DNA of 8,011 nucleotides from Dehalococcoidia bacterium (GCA_012270525.1 JAAXIE010000287.1:1-8011), one strand, 5' to 3'. Numbered from the stretch's first letter, positions 1-6,433 are shown. Notes: generated by a model from the sequence alone, not told the origin. Made by a program: numbers and translations.

Positions 1-947
1 GCCTTCACGTCGCCCACAATACCCACCGTCGGCTCGCGGTTGAGGCCGATCTCGGTGGGGTCGATGTCGATCTGTATGATCTTGGTGTCGGGGCCCAACT
101 CTGTGCCCAAGCGGAAAGTCCAGTTCAGGCGGGTCCCCACCAGCAGCACGACGTCGGCCCCGCGCTGGGCCATGGAGCGGGCTGCTCCGAAGCATAGTGG
201 ATGGTCGTCGGGTATGAAGCCCCTTCCCATGGGAGAGGTGAGGAAGGGCATGCCGAGGCTCTCGGCAAGCTCCTTCAGTTCGGAGAAGGGTTCAGACCAG
301 CGCACGCCCTTGCCGATGATCATGAGGGGCGATTCGGCGTTCAGCAGCAGGTCGGCGGCTTCCCTGATTTGCGCGGGGTCTCCGCCGGGGCGGGCAGGCC
401 CGTCGTAGGGTTGGGGCAGGGTGACGCGCTCCTCGTCGGTCTGGGAGAGCAGCACATCCTGGGGCAGGTCGAGATATACGGGGCCGGGGCGACCTGAAGT
501 CGCGGTGCGCACGCCACGGGCCAGGAAGTCGGGTATGCGGGTGGGACGGTCCACCACCTCGGACCACTTGGCCAAGGGCCGGAAGATGGGGACGCCGTCC
601 AACTCCTGGAAGGAGCCGAGGTCGCGGGTGTTCAGAGAGCTGCGACCCCCCAGGACCAGCAGGGGCCAGCAGTTATCCTTGGCCACCAGCATGCCTGTGG
701 CCGCATTGCTCACGCCTGGGCCGGATGCCAGGATGGGAACGCACACCAGCTTGCCAGCGCAGTAGTTCTGGGCGGCCGCCATCATCACGGCTGCCTGCTC
801 GTTGCGCATGCCAATGGGGCGGATGCCTTCCTCGCCACAGGCGGCGATGGTCTCCAAAACCGGCCCGCCGGGCACGCTGCATACATGGGTGACTCCCAGC
901 CGCTTCAGCGACTTCGCTACGATGCTGTACCCTGCTATCTCTGCCAT
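1..947 (-). CDS. ThDP-dependent 2-hydroxyacyl-CoA lyase / acetolactate synthase-like enzyme (3' part missing)
   Basis: The gene is read leftward and runs off the left edge, so 315 residues of the N-terminal and middle domains are visible. It belongs to the thiamine-diphosphate enzyme superfamily (acetolactate synthase, oxalyl-CoA decarboxylase, 2-hydroxyacyl-CoA lyase), whose members cleave or join C-C bonds next to a carbonyl. The Pyr domain has the catalytic Glu50 in RNEQAA, an SGPGVSNA segment at 75-82 and DNCWPLLVLGG at 91-101. The NCWP segment is more typical of oxalyl-CoA decarboxylase and 2-hydroxyacyl-CoA lyase than of true acetolactate synthase. The central domain shows GTRLNWTFRLG at 271-281 and IQIDIDPTEIG at 291-301, again lyase-like. 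The ThDP/Mg-binding GDG domain lies outside the window. ATG at 947 was chosen because the protein begins at the usual family N-terminus and AAGGGG lies 6 bases upstream. Family is secure; the substrate is not known. Confidence 0.88.
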   Translation of the reverse strand, partial: MAEIAGYSIVAKSLKRLGVTHVCSVPGGPVLETIAACGEEGIRPIGMRNEQAAVMMAAAQNYCAGKLVCVPILASGPGVSNAATGMLVAKDNCWPLLVLGGRSSLNTRDLGSFQELDGVPIFRPLAKWSEVVDRPTRIPDFLARGVRTATSGRPGPVYLDLPQDVLLSQTDEERVTLPQPYDGPARPGGDPAQIREAADLLLNAESPLMIIGKGVRWSEPFSELKELAESLGMPFLTSPMGRGFIPDDHPLCFGAARSMAQRGADVVLLVGTRLNWTFRLGTELGPDTKIIQIDIDPTEIGLNREPTVGIVGDVK

Positions 948-983
948 TGGATGCCCCTTCGTTCGCAACTCATGCTGGGCGCG

Positions 984-1012
984 ATTCTACCCCCAGGCTC
1001 CCCCGCCCGCAA
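984..1012 (-). promoter_or_regulatory. Putative sigma70-type promoter of the ThDP enzyme gene
   Basis: On the minus strand the -10 hexamer is TAGAAT (989-984, 5 of 6 to consensus) and the -35 is TTGCGG (1012-1007, 3 of 6), separated by exactly 17 bases. Transcription would start near 977, about 30 bases before the ATG at 947. The -35 is weak, so this is a motif-based guess. If real, the ThDP gene is transcribed independently of the MetE-like gene upstream. Confidence 0.45.
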
Positions 1013-1015
1013 CGC

Positions 1016-1079
1016 GAGGCCGGGCCTGCCTAGGCCCTGCCTCATCGCTCATGCCCGGCCTGCCGGGGTCCCCGCCAGG
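1016..1079 (-). terminator. Two GC-rich inverted repeats after the MetE-like gene (possible terminator)
   Basis: Two dyads lie between the MetE-like stop and the ThDP promoter. At 1016-1043, GAGGC and GCCTC flank a C/T mismatch and then GGGCCT/AGGCCC around a 4-base loop, a 12-position stem. At 1059-1079, CCTG/CAGG flank CGG/CCG arms around a 5-base centre, directly abutting the stop codon at 1080. Neither is followed by a T-run on the minus strand, so intrinsic termination is uncertain. The position fits a transcript end or 3' stabiliser. Confidence 0.35.
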
Positions 1080-2216
1080 TCACCAGAGTTCGTCGGAAGC
1101 CAGACTGGCCCCCTCGGCCAACGAGGCGAGCTTGGCCCATACTATCTCCGGCTCAACGGTCGGCACGGTGCGGGCGAAGGTGCCGAAGCCGCAGTCGGAG
1201 CCTGCGATGACCCTGTCGCGTCCTACCACCCGGGCATAGCGGGCGATGCGCTGGGCCACCAGTTGCGGGTGCTCGATGAAGTTGGTTGTGGAATCGACGA
1301 TGCCCGGGATGATGATCTTGTCTTCGGGGAGCTTCATCTCCTGGAACACGGCCCACTCGTGCTCGTGTCGCGGGTTCGCTCCCTCGAACGAGATGGCCTG
1401 CGGCCTGGCACGGAGGGCCACCGGCAGCGCGCTGCTCAATGGGATATCGCGGTGGTGGGGGCCTTCGTAGTTGCCCCAGCAGAGGTGCAGGCGCATACGG
1501 TCCGGCGGGATATTCTGGGTGGCATGGTTCAGGGCCTCCAGACTGGCGTCGGCGATGCGAAAGAACTCCTGGTCGCTGAGACCGGCGAACCTCATGTGGC
1601 GACCCATGGCGAAATCGGGGCAGTCCAGTTGAAGGAGGAAGCCTGCTTGGGCGATGGCCTCGTACTCGTCCTTCATCAGCTCGGCGAGACGGCCGACGTA
1701 GTCCTCGTGGGTCAGATAGTGCTCGTTGCCGAGGAAGAGGGCGATGACCCCCGGCGATGCCGCGGTCATGAAGGCTTCCGTGGGGGCAGCCTCGTTCACA
1801 GCGGCCTGGAAGTTGGCGATGTCGGTATTGTAGGCATCGCGGTCGGCCCATTCGAGGGGGGCGTTGCACGAGGGGCGGTAGACCGTAGACGAGGCCGCGT
1901 ACCTCCTGGCTGCTTCGGGGAAATCAGCCCAATCGGCCCTTGCCGGGGCAGAACTGCTACCACCGAAGCCGGTCAGCCGGTGCCTGGGATAGGTGGAGTA
2001 ACCCACCTTCCCCTGCTCGCCATCGCTGACGACATCGATGCCCGCTTCCACCTGCTTCCGCACCGCTTCGGCAACGGCGTCGCGTGCCCGCTGGGCCAGG
2101 TCGGCCTCGTCGACGGCCTCGCCGGAATCCTTGGCTTCCAGCATGCGAGCCAAGTCCATGGGCCGGGGCAGGCTTCCGGTGTGGGTGGTCAGGACCCGGT
2201 CGGTGCTGCGCTTCAT
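1080..2216 (-). CDS. MetE C-terminal-domain family protein (cobalamin-independent methionine synthase-like)
   Basis: A 378-residue protein of the UROD/MetE-C barrel superfamily. Family members use a zinc site to activate a thiol for alkyl transfer, as in cobalamin-independent methionine synthase, or act on other thiols such as coenzyme M. It opens with THTGSLPRP (11-19), the usual start of these short stand-alone proteins. The zinc ligands of MetE appear intact: His244 and Cys246 in LHLCWGNY, Glu278 in ISFEGANP, and Cys342 in AGSDCGFGTF. LQLDCPD at 195-201 matches the conserved barrel strand containing Asp. It is about half the length of classical MetE (roughly 750 residues) and lacks the N-terminal barrel, so it should not be called metE; folate-dependent methionine synthesis is not implied. 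The start is supported by GGAGGT five bases before the ATG at 2216. It shares orientation with the ThDP and flavin-oxidoreductase genes but is separated from both by gaps. Substrate unknown. Confidence 0.9.
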   Translation of the reverse strand: MKRSTDRVLTTHTGSLPRPMDLARMLEAKDSGEAVDEADLAQRARDAVAEAVRKQVEAGIDVVSDGEQGKVGYSTYPRHRLTGFGGSSSAPARADWADFPEAARRYAASSTVYRPSCNAPLEWADRDAYNTDIANFQAAVNEAAPTEAFMTAASPGVIALFLGNEHYLTHEDYVGRLAELMKDEYEAIAQAGFLLQLDCPDFAMGRHMRFAGLSDQEFFRIADASLEALNHATQNIPPDRMRLHLCWGNYEGPHHRDIPLSSALPVALRARPQAISFEGANPRHEHEWAVFQEMKLPEDKIIIPGIVDSTTNFIEHPQLVAQRIARYARVVGRDRVIAGSDCGFGTFARTVPTVEPEIVWAKLASLAEGASLASDELW

Positions 2217-2825
2217 GGGCTACCTCCGTCGTTGGGTCGTAGTGCGTAACGGGCCACGAGGCCCTCTTCCGCGGCTAACCAAGGGTCTCGTTGGTGTGAG
2301 GTGCAGTGCTCAAGGCGGCAGGATACCCGATCGCGTGAAGCCTTATGCCGTAGCCAGTATGCGGCAAGTTGTCCCATCCTGGAAGAGTTTGTATCCATAA
2401 GCGGCGAGTCCGTAGCTGCAAAGAGACAGCGGTCGTATCTGCAGGGAAATTTCTTGCCTGCTTTTGAAGCTGAAACGAGACACGTTTGCCGCAAATTGGG
2501 CTTCCCCAGCTTTGGTTTGGCGTGAAGAATTTGTTGCATGGGGGCTTCCTTCGCCTGCGGGAGCGAGCCGATGGACTGGGATTGGGGCTGGGCCCACGAC
2601 TGACAGGGCGGGCATTTTCCAGGTGTTGGGTTGAAGGATGACAAAACGGGGCCCCCTGTCGTTCGAGCCAGGCATTCAGGGTAGCAGGCGGGCTTGGGAG
2701 GGCGTCAATAGGAGGTTGTCATGGGTCAGGTGCTGGCCCACACTAGCCCGGCCCGCCTGTGGCGTGGCACCGATAGAGGATGACCGTTTGGGCCGTTGTC
2801 CCCGCCCTCGTGGGGATGGCCGAGG
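2217..2825. other. 609-bp intergenic region without a recognisable gene
   Basis: This stretch lies between two leftward genes and is unusually long for this compact window. The open frames in it (for example minus strand 2644-2213, starting at TTG, and 2675-2343) have no SD site, no recognisable motif and a composition rich in Ser, Gln, Arg and Cys that looks like non-coding translation. I saw no tRNA cloverleaf and no transposase fragment. It ends in the CRISPR-repeat-like sequence at 2795-2823. It must contain the leader of the MetE-like gene, but I could not pick a convincing promoter. It may be a decayed gene or a site of past insertion. Confidence 0.55.
2795..2823 (+). repeat. Single sequence resembling a type I-E CRISPR repeat (no array)
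   Basis: These 29 bases begin GTTGTCCCC, continue with the 8-base middle GCCCTCGT, and end GGGGATGGCCGA. The layout is that of type I-E repeats: four C, an 8-base centre, four G, then AT plus a CCG-like end. It is close to my recollection of a Thermus type I-E repeat beginning GTAGTCCCC and containing GTGGGGATGG. As RNA from the plus strand it folds as CCCCGC/GTGGGG, with one G-U pair, around a CCTC loop. There is no second copy one repeat-plus-spacer away on either side, so it is not an array. It starts two bases beyond the stop of the flavin-oxidoreductase gene, so it may instead be part of that gene's 3' hairpin. It could also be chance. Confidence 0.3.
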
Positions 2826-3878
2826 CTACTTGAAGGCGGGCATGACCTTCTGGGTCAGCAGGCCCAGGCTGCGCTCCACGGCTTCCCGTGGCAGGAGGCC
2901 ACCGGGGTTGAGTTCGGCGGTGAAGCCGGTGAGGCCGAGGGTCTCCTTGAACTGCTGCAGGCGGTCTGCCACCCGGTCGGCGGTGCCGAAGATCACCTTG
3001 GTCTCCAGGATTTCGCCGTAGCTGAGCTTTTCCAAGCGGCGTACACGGTCCTGGCGGGCCACGGCAGGCTCGGAGCCGGAGCGTCCCAAACCTTCCTCGA
3101 ACACCTCGCGCATGCGGGAGAAGTAGGCCTCGATGCTCTCCTTGGGTTCTTCCAAAGCTTCCCGCTCGGTGGCTGCGATGTAAACCGGAAACCGCACGGA
3201 CACGTCACCCGCCTCGCCGGGATGGCCCGCTTCCTTCCATGCCTTGCGATAGTCGACCAGGTTGCGCTCCAGATCGTCGATGTCCATGCCCCGCATCGAG
3301 AGGAAGATGGGGTAGCCCAAGCGTCCCACGCGGGCGAAGCTGTCGTCGGTAGTGGATGCGAGGCGGATGGGCGGGTGAGGCTTCTGGTAGGGAGCGGGCG
3401 AAACGGTCGCCCCCTCGATGTGGTTGAAGGTGCCGTGGTAATCGAAGGGTTCGCCCTTCCATGCTTCGAGGATGATCTCCAGGGCTTCCTGGAAACGCTC
3501 CCTGCTCTCCTCGTAGGGTACGCCCATGATGTCGTAGGCGCGGGCGTTGCCACTGTGTCCAACGCCGAAGTCGAAGCGTCCCTCGCTGATCTGGTCGACG
3601 GTGGCAGCTTCCTCGGCTATTCGCAGGGGGCTGATGAGAGGCAGCACCTGAACGGCCATGCCGACGCGCATCCGCTTGGTGCGGGTGGCGATGGAACTGG
3701 CTACCACGATGGGGGCGGAGAGGACGGAGCGGTTGGGGTTGAAATGCATCTCCCCCAGCCACACAGAATCGAGGCCCATTTCTTCCGCCAAATCGACAAG
3801 GTCGAAGGACTCGCGGAAGGTCTCTTCCTGGGAAAAGCCACGGCGGCGCACGAAATCAAGGAATACTCCGAAGTCCAT
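2826..3878 (-). CDS. LLM-class flavin-dependent oxidoreductase (bacterial luciferase-like)
   Basis: A 350-residue member of the luciferase-like monooxygenase superfamily, TIM-barrel enzymes that use reduced FMN or F420 for oxygenation or hydride transfer. It begins MDFGVFLDF, the typical first barrel strand. It continues with AEEMGLDSVWLGEMHF (31-46), where the EMHF matches the family's E-H-F cofactor/substrate segment. GRFDFGVGHSGNARAY (100-115) is the phosphate-binding region, followed by the family helix ERFQEALEIILEAW (127-140). The C-terminus FGTADRVADRLQQF (297-310) is also typical. Length is normal. ATG at 3878 was chosen over the in-frame ATG at 3941 because AGGAGGA lies 6 bases before it, the protein starts at the family N-terminus, and the 3941 start would coincide with the predicted transcription start. 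Cofactor (FMN versus F420) and substrate cannot be decided here. Confidence 0.93.
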   Translation of the reverse strand: MDFGVFLDFVRRRGFSQEETFRESFDLVDLAEEMGLDSVWLGEMHFNPNRSVLSAPIVVASSIATRTKRMRVGMAVQVLPLISPLRIAEEAATVDQISEGRFDFGVGHSGNARAYDIMGVPYEESRERFQEALEIILEAWKGEPFDYHGTFNHIEGATVSPAPYQKPHPPIRLASTTDDSFARVGRLGYPIFLSMRGMDIDDLERNLVDYRKAWKEAGHPGEAGDVSVRFPVYIAATEREALEEPKESIEAYFSRMREVFEEGLGRSGSEPAVARQDRVRRLEKLSYGEILETKVIFGTADRVADRLQQFKETLGLTGFTAELNPGGLLPREAVERSLGLLTQKVMPAFK

Positions 3879-3884
3879 GCTTCT

Positions 3885-3891
3885 TCCTCCT
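3885..3891 (-). promoter_or_regulatory. Ribosome binding site fixing the flavin-oxidoreductase start
   Basis: AGGAGGA on the minus strand ends 6 bases before the ATG at 3878. No comparable site precedes the alternative ATG at 3941, so this decides the start. Confidence 0.85.
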
Positions 3892-3949
3892 GCCCACCGC
3901 CATGAAGCGGGCGACAGCCCACTGCCCGGCGGGAGGCTCATTGGTGGAG

Positions 3950-3978
3950 AGTGTAGAGCGGGCCTCTACGAGGGTCAA
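3950..3978 (-). promoter_or_regulatory. Putative sigma70-type promoter of the flavin-oxidoreductase gene
   Basis: On the minus strand -35 TTGACC (3978-3973, 5 of 6) and -10 TACACT (3955-3950, 4 of 6) are separated by 17 bases. Transcription would begin near 3943, leaving a leader of about 65 bases. The leader contains a short stem around 3919-3904 (GTGGGC/GCCCGC with a 4-base loop). No operator is evident. Confidence 0.6.
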
Positions 3979-3990
3979 GTTGGGGATGTC

Positions 3991-4011
3991 GGCGCGAAGC
4001 GGGCTTGCGCC
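3991..4011 (-). terminator. Hairpin after the MATE gene (possible terminator)
   Basis: GGCGC/GCGCC arms continue, past a one-base bulge, into AAG/CTT around a 4-base loop, giving an 8-bp stem. It lies 37 bases after the MATE stop and just upstream of the next gene's promoter, where a terminator would be expected. There is no T-run after it on the minus strand, so intrinsic termination is unproven. Confidence 0.35.
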
Positions 4012-4048
4012 CCCTCACCAGGGTGAAGTTTCCATATGGGACCCTCGT

Positions 4049-5425
4049 TCAGATTAGCGGCACCCTTTCGCTCGGCCTCGCGTGGTCCAGGTAAAGAACT
4101 TTGGCCAGAAAGAACGTGGTCAGGAAGGAATCGACCAGAATCCCCAGGGAAAAGAGGACCATTACCCCCTCGAAGGAGGGGTCCCAAGCCCCAACGCTGT
4201 ATAGCAGAAAGGCCGCCAGGTAGACCGAGCCATTGGTAAGGACCGATTGGTAGGCTAGATACTTGGTCTGGCCGATGCCGTAGAACACGCTGTCCATCAC
4301 AACGTTGAAGGAGAGGAGCACGTACGGAACGAACAGAATGCCAAATGCGGTGATGGCCCACTCGATGGTTTCGGGGTCATCGTTCAATATGTGGGCGAAC
4401 TTGGGAAAGGTAGGCACCACCGCTATCCAGATGAGCATCGCGCCAGCGGTGATGATCATTGAGGCGTACCATAGGGTCCTTAGGCGAGGCAGGTCACCCG
4501 CCGCGTTGGCGATAAGAGCCTTGGCTGTGTCGGCAAGGGCCAGCACCGGCACCAGCATGAAGCTCCACAGGATCTGGATGGCCAGGTAATAACCACCGAT
4601 TTCCGCGGAGCCGATGGTATTGACGATGCGGATAATCATGAAGAAATAGGCCACGTTGCGTACCAGGCTGTCTGCTCCGCTGCCCAAGCCGACCCTCAGG
4701 TATTCCTGCATGTCCGCAAAGGACGGGAGCCTCCTTAGTTCCACCAAGCCAATCCATCGCATCCTGACCAACAGAGCAAGCGCGACCACGAAGAAACCCA
4801 CGCTGGCCAGCAGGGTCGACCAAGCCACGCCCAGCACGTCTGCCTCAAAGGAAAATCCGTAGCCACCGAAGAACAGGCTGTCCAGACCAAAGCGTATGGC
4901 CACATTCGCCACGGCCATGACCAGTACCAGACTTCGCAGGCTCAGGGACTCGAACAGCACGATGATGGCAGCGGCCAGCAGGGTGAAGGGAATGCTGAAG
5001 ATGCTGATGCCCAGGAAATGCCGGGTCTGGACTTGGATTTCCTGTGACGTGCCAATCAGGTCAATAAACGCATCGCGGAACAGGAAGACCCCAACGGAGA
5101 ATACCAGGGAAGTCAGGAAGATGAAGACGAATACGCTCTTCGTCCGATCGAGTTGGACCGACGTGCTGTTGCGTATCTGCGACCCCAGGAAGAAGAAGAC
5201 CGCCAGCACCGTGGCTTCCTGGAACACCTCAACAACCAGTCCCACGAATTGCCATTGGGATACGATTGCGAGGCCGCCTGCATCGGGTATCTCGTTCCCT
5301 ATCAGGTACACCCGATACAGTTGGTATACGTTGGGGAGACCAAGGAACAGGAGGATAAAGACGAAAAGGCGCCAGTCCCAAGCTCTAATATGGTTTTGCA
5401 GGACTTGCAGCGGTCTCACCGGCAT
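4049..5425 (-). CDS. MATE-family multidrug/polyspecific efflux transporter
   Basis: A 458-residue, strongly hydrophobic protein with about twelve predicted membrane segments (roughly 18-36, 52-82 counted as one or two, 97-118, 137-158, 165-185, 197-222, 255-300 counted as two, 318-340, 355-378, 393-412, 418-442). The length and two-lobe organisation fit the MATE family, cation-coupled exporters in the inner membrane. Family-like segments are the loop between TM4 and TM5 (FSIPFTLLAAAIIVLFES, 143-160), the following NVAIRFGLDSLFFGG (174-188), and YGIGQTKYLAYQS (382-394) in the second half, at the position of the G-G-T-K/R motif. Substrate and coupling ion cannot be read from sequence, and lipid-flippase relatives of the MOP superfamily remain possible. 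The ATG at 5425 has no recognisable SD, and a TGA just upstream in frame prevents extension, so translation may be leaderless or weak. It is divergent from the PLD gene. Confidence 0.82.
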   Translation of the reverse strand: MPVRPLQVLQNHIRAWDWRLFVFILLFLGLPNVYQLYRVYLIGNEIPDAGGLAIVSQWQFVGLVVEVFQEATVLAVFFFLGSQIRNSTSVQLDRTKSVFVFIFLTSLVFSVGVFLFRDAFIDLIGTSQEIQVQTRHFLGISIFSIPFTLLAAAIIVLFESLSLRSLVLVMAVANVAIRFGLDSLFFGGYGFSFEADVLGVAWSTLLASVGFFVVALALLVRMRWIGLVELRRLPSFADMQEYLRVGLGSGADSLVRNVAYFFMIIRIVNTIGSAEIGGYYLAIQILWSFMLVPVLALADTAKALIANAAGDLPRLRTLWYASMIITAGAMLIWIAVVPTFPKFAHILNDDPETIEWAITAFGILFVPYVLLSFNVVMDSVFYGIGQTKYLAYQSVLTNGSVYLAAFLLYSVGAWDPSFEGVMVLFSLGILVDSFLTTFFLAKVLYLDHARPSERVPLI

Positions 5426-5453
5426 CTCAAATCACATCAAATGACGAAGTCTC

Positions 5454-5463
5454 ATGGTACCAT
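5454..5463. promoter_or_regulatory. Perfect 10-bp palindrome in the divergent MATE/PLD spacer
   Basis: ATGGTACCAT is a perfect palindrome in the 100-bp spacer between two divergent genes, 28 bases before the MATE start. A regulator site shared by both genes is possible, but the dyad is short and could be chance. I found no convincing -35/-10 pair for either gene here. Confidence 0.25.
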
Positions 5464-5513
5464 AGGGACGATAACCGAGCAGGTATGGCGACTTGCCCAG
5501 TAAGCTCAGTAAC

Positions 5514-5518
5514 GGGAG
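5514..5518 (+). promoter_or_regulatory. Ribosome binding site of the PLD-domain gene
   Basis: GGGAG lies 7 bases before ATG 5526. This favours that ATG over an in-frame TTG at 5493, which has no SD and would add 11 residues. Confidence 0.65.
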
Positions 5519-5525
5519 ATGTGGA

Positions 5526-6311
5526 ATGGTTGAGTTCCTGGACACCCCTGGGGTGTCGTACCAATTGGCGCAGATCATCAAGACAGCAGGCGAGAGGCTG
5601 GTCCTCATCAGCCCATACCTGAAGATTAGCAAGCGCATCCGAGACCTCCTGGAAGACCAAGACAGGCTGAAGCGCGATATTCGGATCGTATATCGGCATA
5701 GAGAACTCCAGCCGGAAGAGACGGAATGGCTGGGCTCAACTTCCATCAGGACCAGCTACTGCGAGAGCTTGCACGCGAAATGCTACATGAACGAGCAGAC
5801 AGCACTCATCACGTCGATGAACCTTTACGAGTTCTCACAGCAGAATAACGACGAGATGGGAATACTTGTGTCGGCGCAAGACGACCCTATCGTATACAGG
5901 GCTATCAAGGATGAAGCTGACCGGATCATCAGGACTGCTGAGGACATCCGCGTGACTGTGGCCAAGGTTGCCCCATCAGAGGCAGTGAACCTCATTCCTT
6001 CACAGGCAGGGGGCGTTGCCGCTCCGGTCGCGCGAGGACCTGCTTCACAAACGTCACGTGCCACCCAAACCACCGTGACGACCATTCCTCAAGCCGGGTT
6101 CTGCATACGGTGCGCATCCGAGATTGCGGTGAACCCGTCTCAGCCGTATTGCAGGCGCTGTTTTGCATCCTGGAAGCGCTACGAGAACAAGGCATACGAG
6201 GAAAAGCATTGCCACGCATGTGGCGGCCAATCCAACTCGACGCTACTGAAGCCTCTGTGTCGTGCCTGCTACGGGAAATTCAAGGACGTGCTTGAGCTTG
6301 CGGCCAACTGA
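5526..6311 (+). CDS. PLD-like (HKD) domain protein with two C-terminal Cys4 zinc modules
   Basis: A 261-residue protein with no signal peptide or membrane segment, so probably cytosolic. Residues 1-140 form one phospholipase-D-type half: a strand at LVLISPYL (25-32), then His83 and Lys85 in LHAKCYMNE, and ITSMNLYEF (95-103) supplying the Ser97/Asn99 pair. The Asp of the canonical HxKx4D motif is Glu90. Single-HKD proteins usually dimerise to build the active site; known families include nucleases, restriction enzymes and lipid-cleaving enzymes. A linker rich in Ala, Thr and Ser (about 150-190) leads to two Cys4 modules with identical spacing, CxxC-x12-CxxC: Cys193/196/209/212 and Cys229/232/245/248. 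These look like duplicated zinc ribbons and could bind nucleic acid or protein. I infer a nucleic-acid-directed enzyme, but the target is unknown. Arginine codons AGG, AGA and CGA are commoner than in the BNR gene, hinting at accessory origin. Confidence 0.85.
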   Translation: MVEFLDTPGVSYQLAQIIKTAGERLVLISPYLKISKRIRDLLEDQDRLKRDIRIVYRHRELQPEETEWLGSTSIRTSYCESLHAKCYMNEQTALITSMNLYEFSQQNNDEMGILVSAQDDPIVYRAIKDEADRIIRTAEDIRVTVAKVAPSEAVNLIPSQAGGVAAPVARGPASQTSRATQTTVTTIPQAGFCIRCASEIAVNPSQPYCRRCFASWKRYENKAYEEKHCHACGGQSNSTLLKPLCRACYGKFKDVLELAAN

Positions 6312-6324
6312 GTGCTTCTGGTCG

Positions 6325-6398
6325 GACTCACTGGCTTGGAGGCGATATGATCGACCGGCCCGTGGGTGACTCGCCACGTATGGAGTGCGATATAATCG
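6325..6398 (+). repeat. Imperfect direct repeat in the promoter region of the BNR gene
   Basis: Two copies of an element start 43-45 bases apart. Each has GACTC (6325 and 6368), then TGGAG 12 or 13 bases on (6337 and 6381), then GCGATAT(G/A)ATCG (6342-6353 and 6387-6398), with a one-base indel in between. The second copy holds the TATAAT -10 box; the first holds TATGAT at the matching place. This may be a duplicated promoter or a pair of operator sites about four helical turns apart. Confidence 0.5.
6366..6396 (+). promoter_or_regulatory. Putative sigma70-type promoter of the BNR-repeat gene
   Basis: A perfect -10 TATAAT lies at 6391-6396 within the near-palindrome GCGATATAATCGC (6387-6399). 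The best -35 is GTGACT at 6366-6371 (4 of 6), with a long 19-base spacer. Transcription would start near 6403, about 45 bases before the ATG. The long spacer and the overlapping dyad suggest a regulated promoter. Confidence 0.55.
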
Positions 6399-6433
6399 CG
6401 ACAGAGATTCGCAAAACACGAGTCCAAATCGGC

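Noticed and set aside
885..2249. Long plus-strand open frame (454 codons)
   Set aside because: It is antisense to the MetE-like gene, which has complete family motifs and an SD; its product is Gly/Val/His-rich with no recognisable domain. It reflects high-GC codon bias.
2213..2644. Minus-strand open frame overlapping the MetE-like ATG
   Set aside because: It would begin at TTG with no SD and its composition looks random; the ATGA overlap alone is not enough to call a gene.
2590..2680. tRNA-like segment with GTTCGAG near 2660
   Set aside because: No T-stem or acceptor stem pairs around it, and no cloverleaf can be drawn.
2368..2823. Possible decayed CRISPR array
   Set aside because: GTTGTCCC at 2368 is 427 bases (7 x 61) before the repeat-like sequence, but only 8 bases match and nothing repeat-like lies at the intermediate positions checked (2673 and 2734).
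2796..3905. Plus-strand open frame of 369 codons
   Set aside because: It lies antisense to the clear LLM-class oxidoreductase and has no SD or motif.
3879..3941. N-terminal extension of the flavin oxidoreductase to ATG 3941
   Set aside because: The 21 added residues do not resemble the family, no SD precedes that ATG, and it sits at the predicted transcription start.
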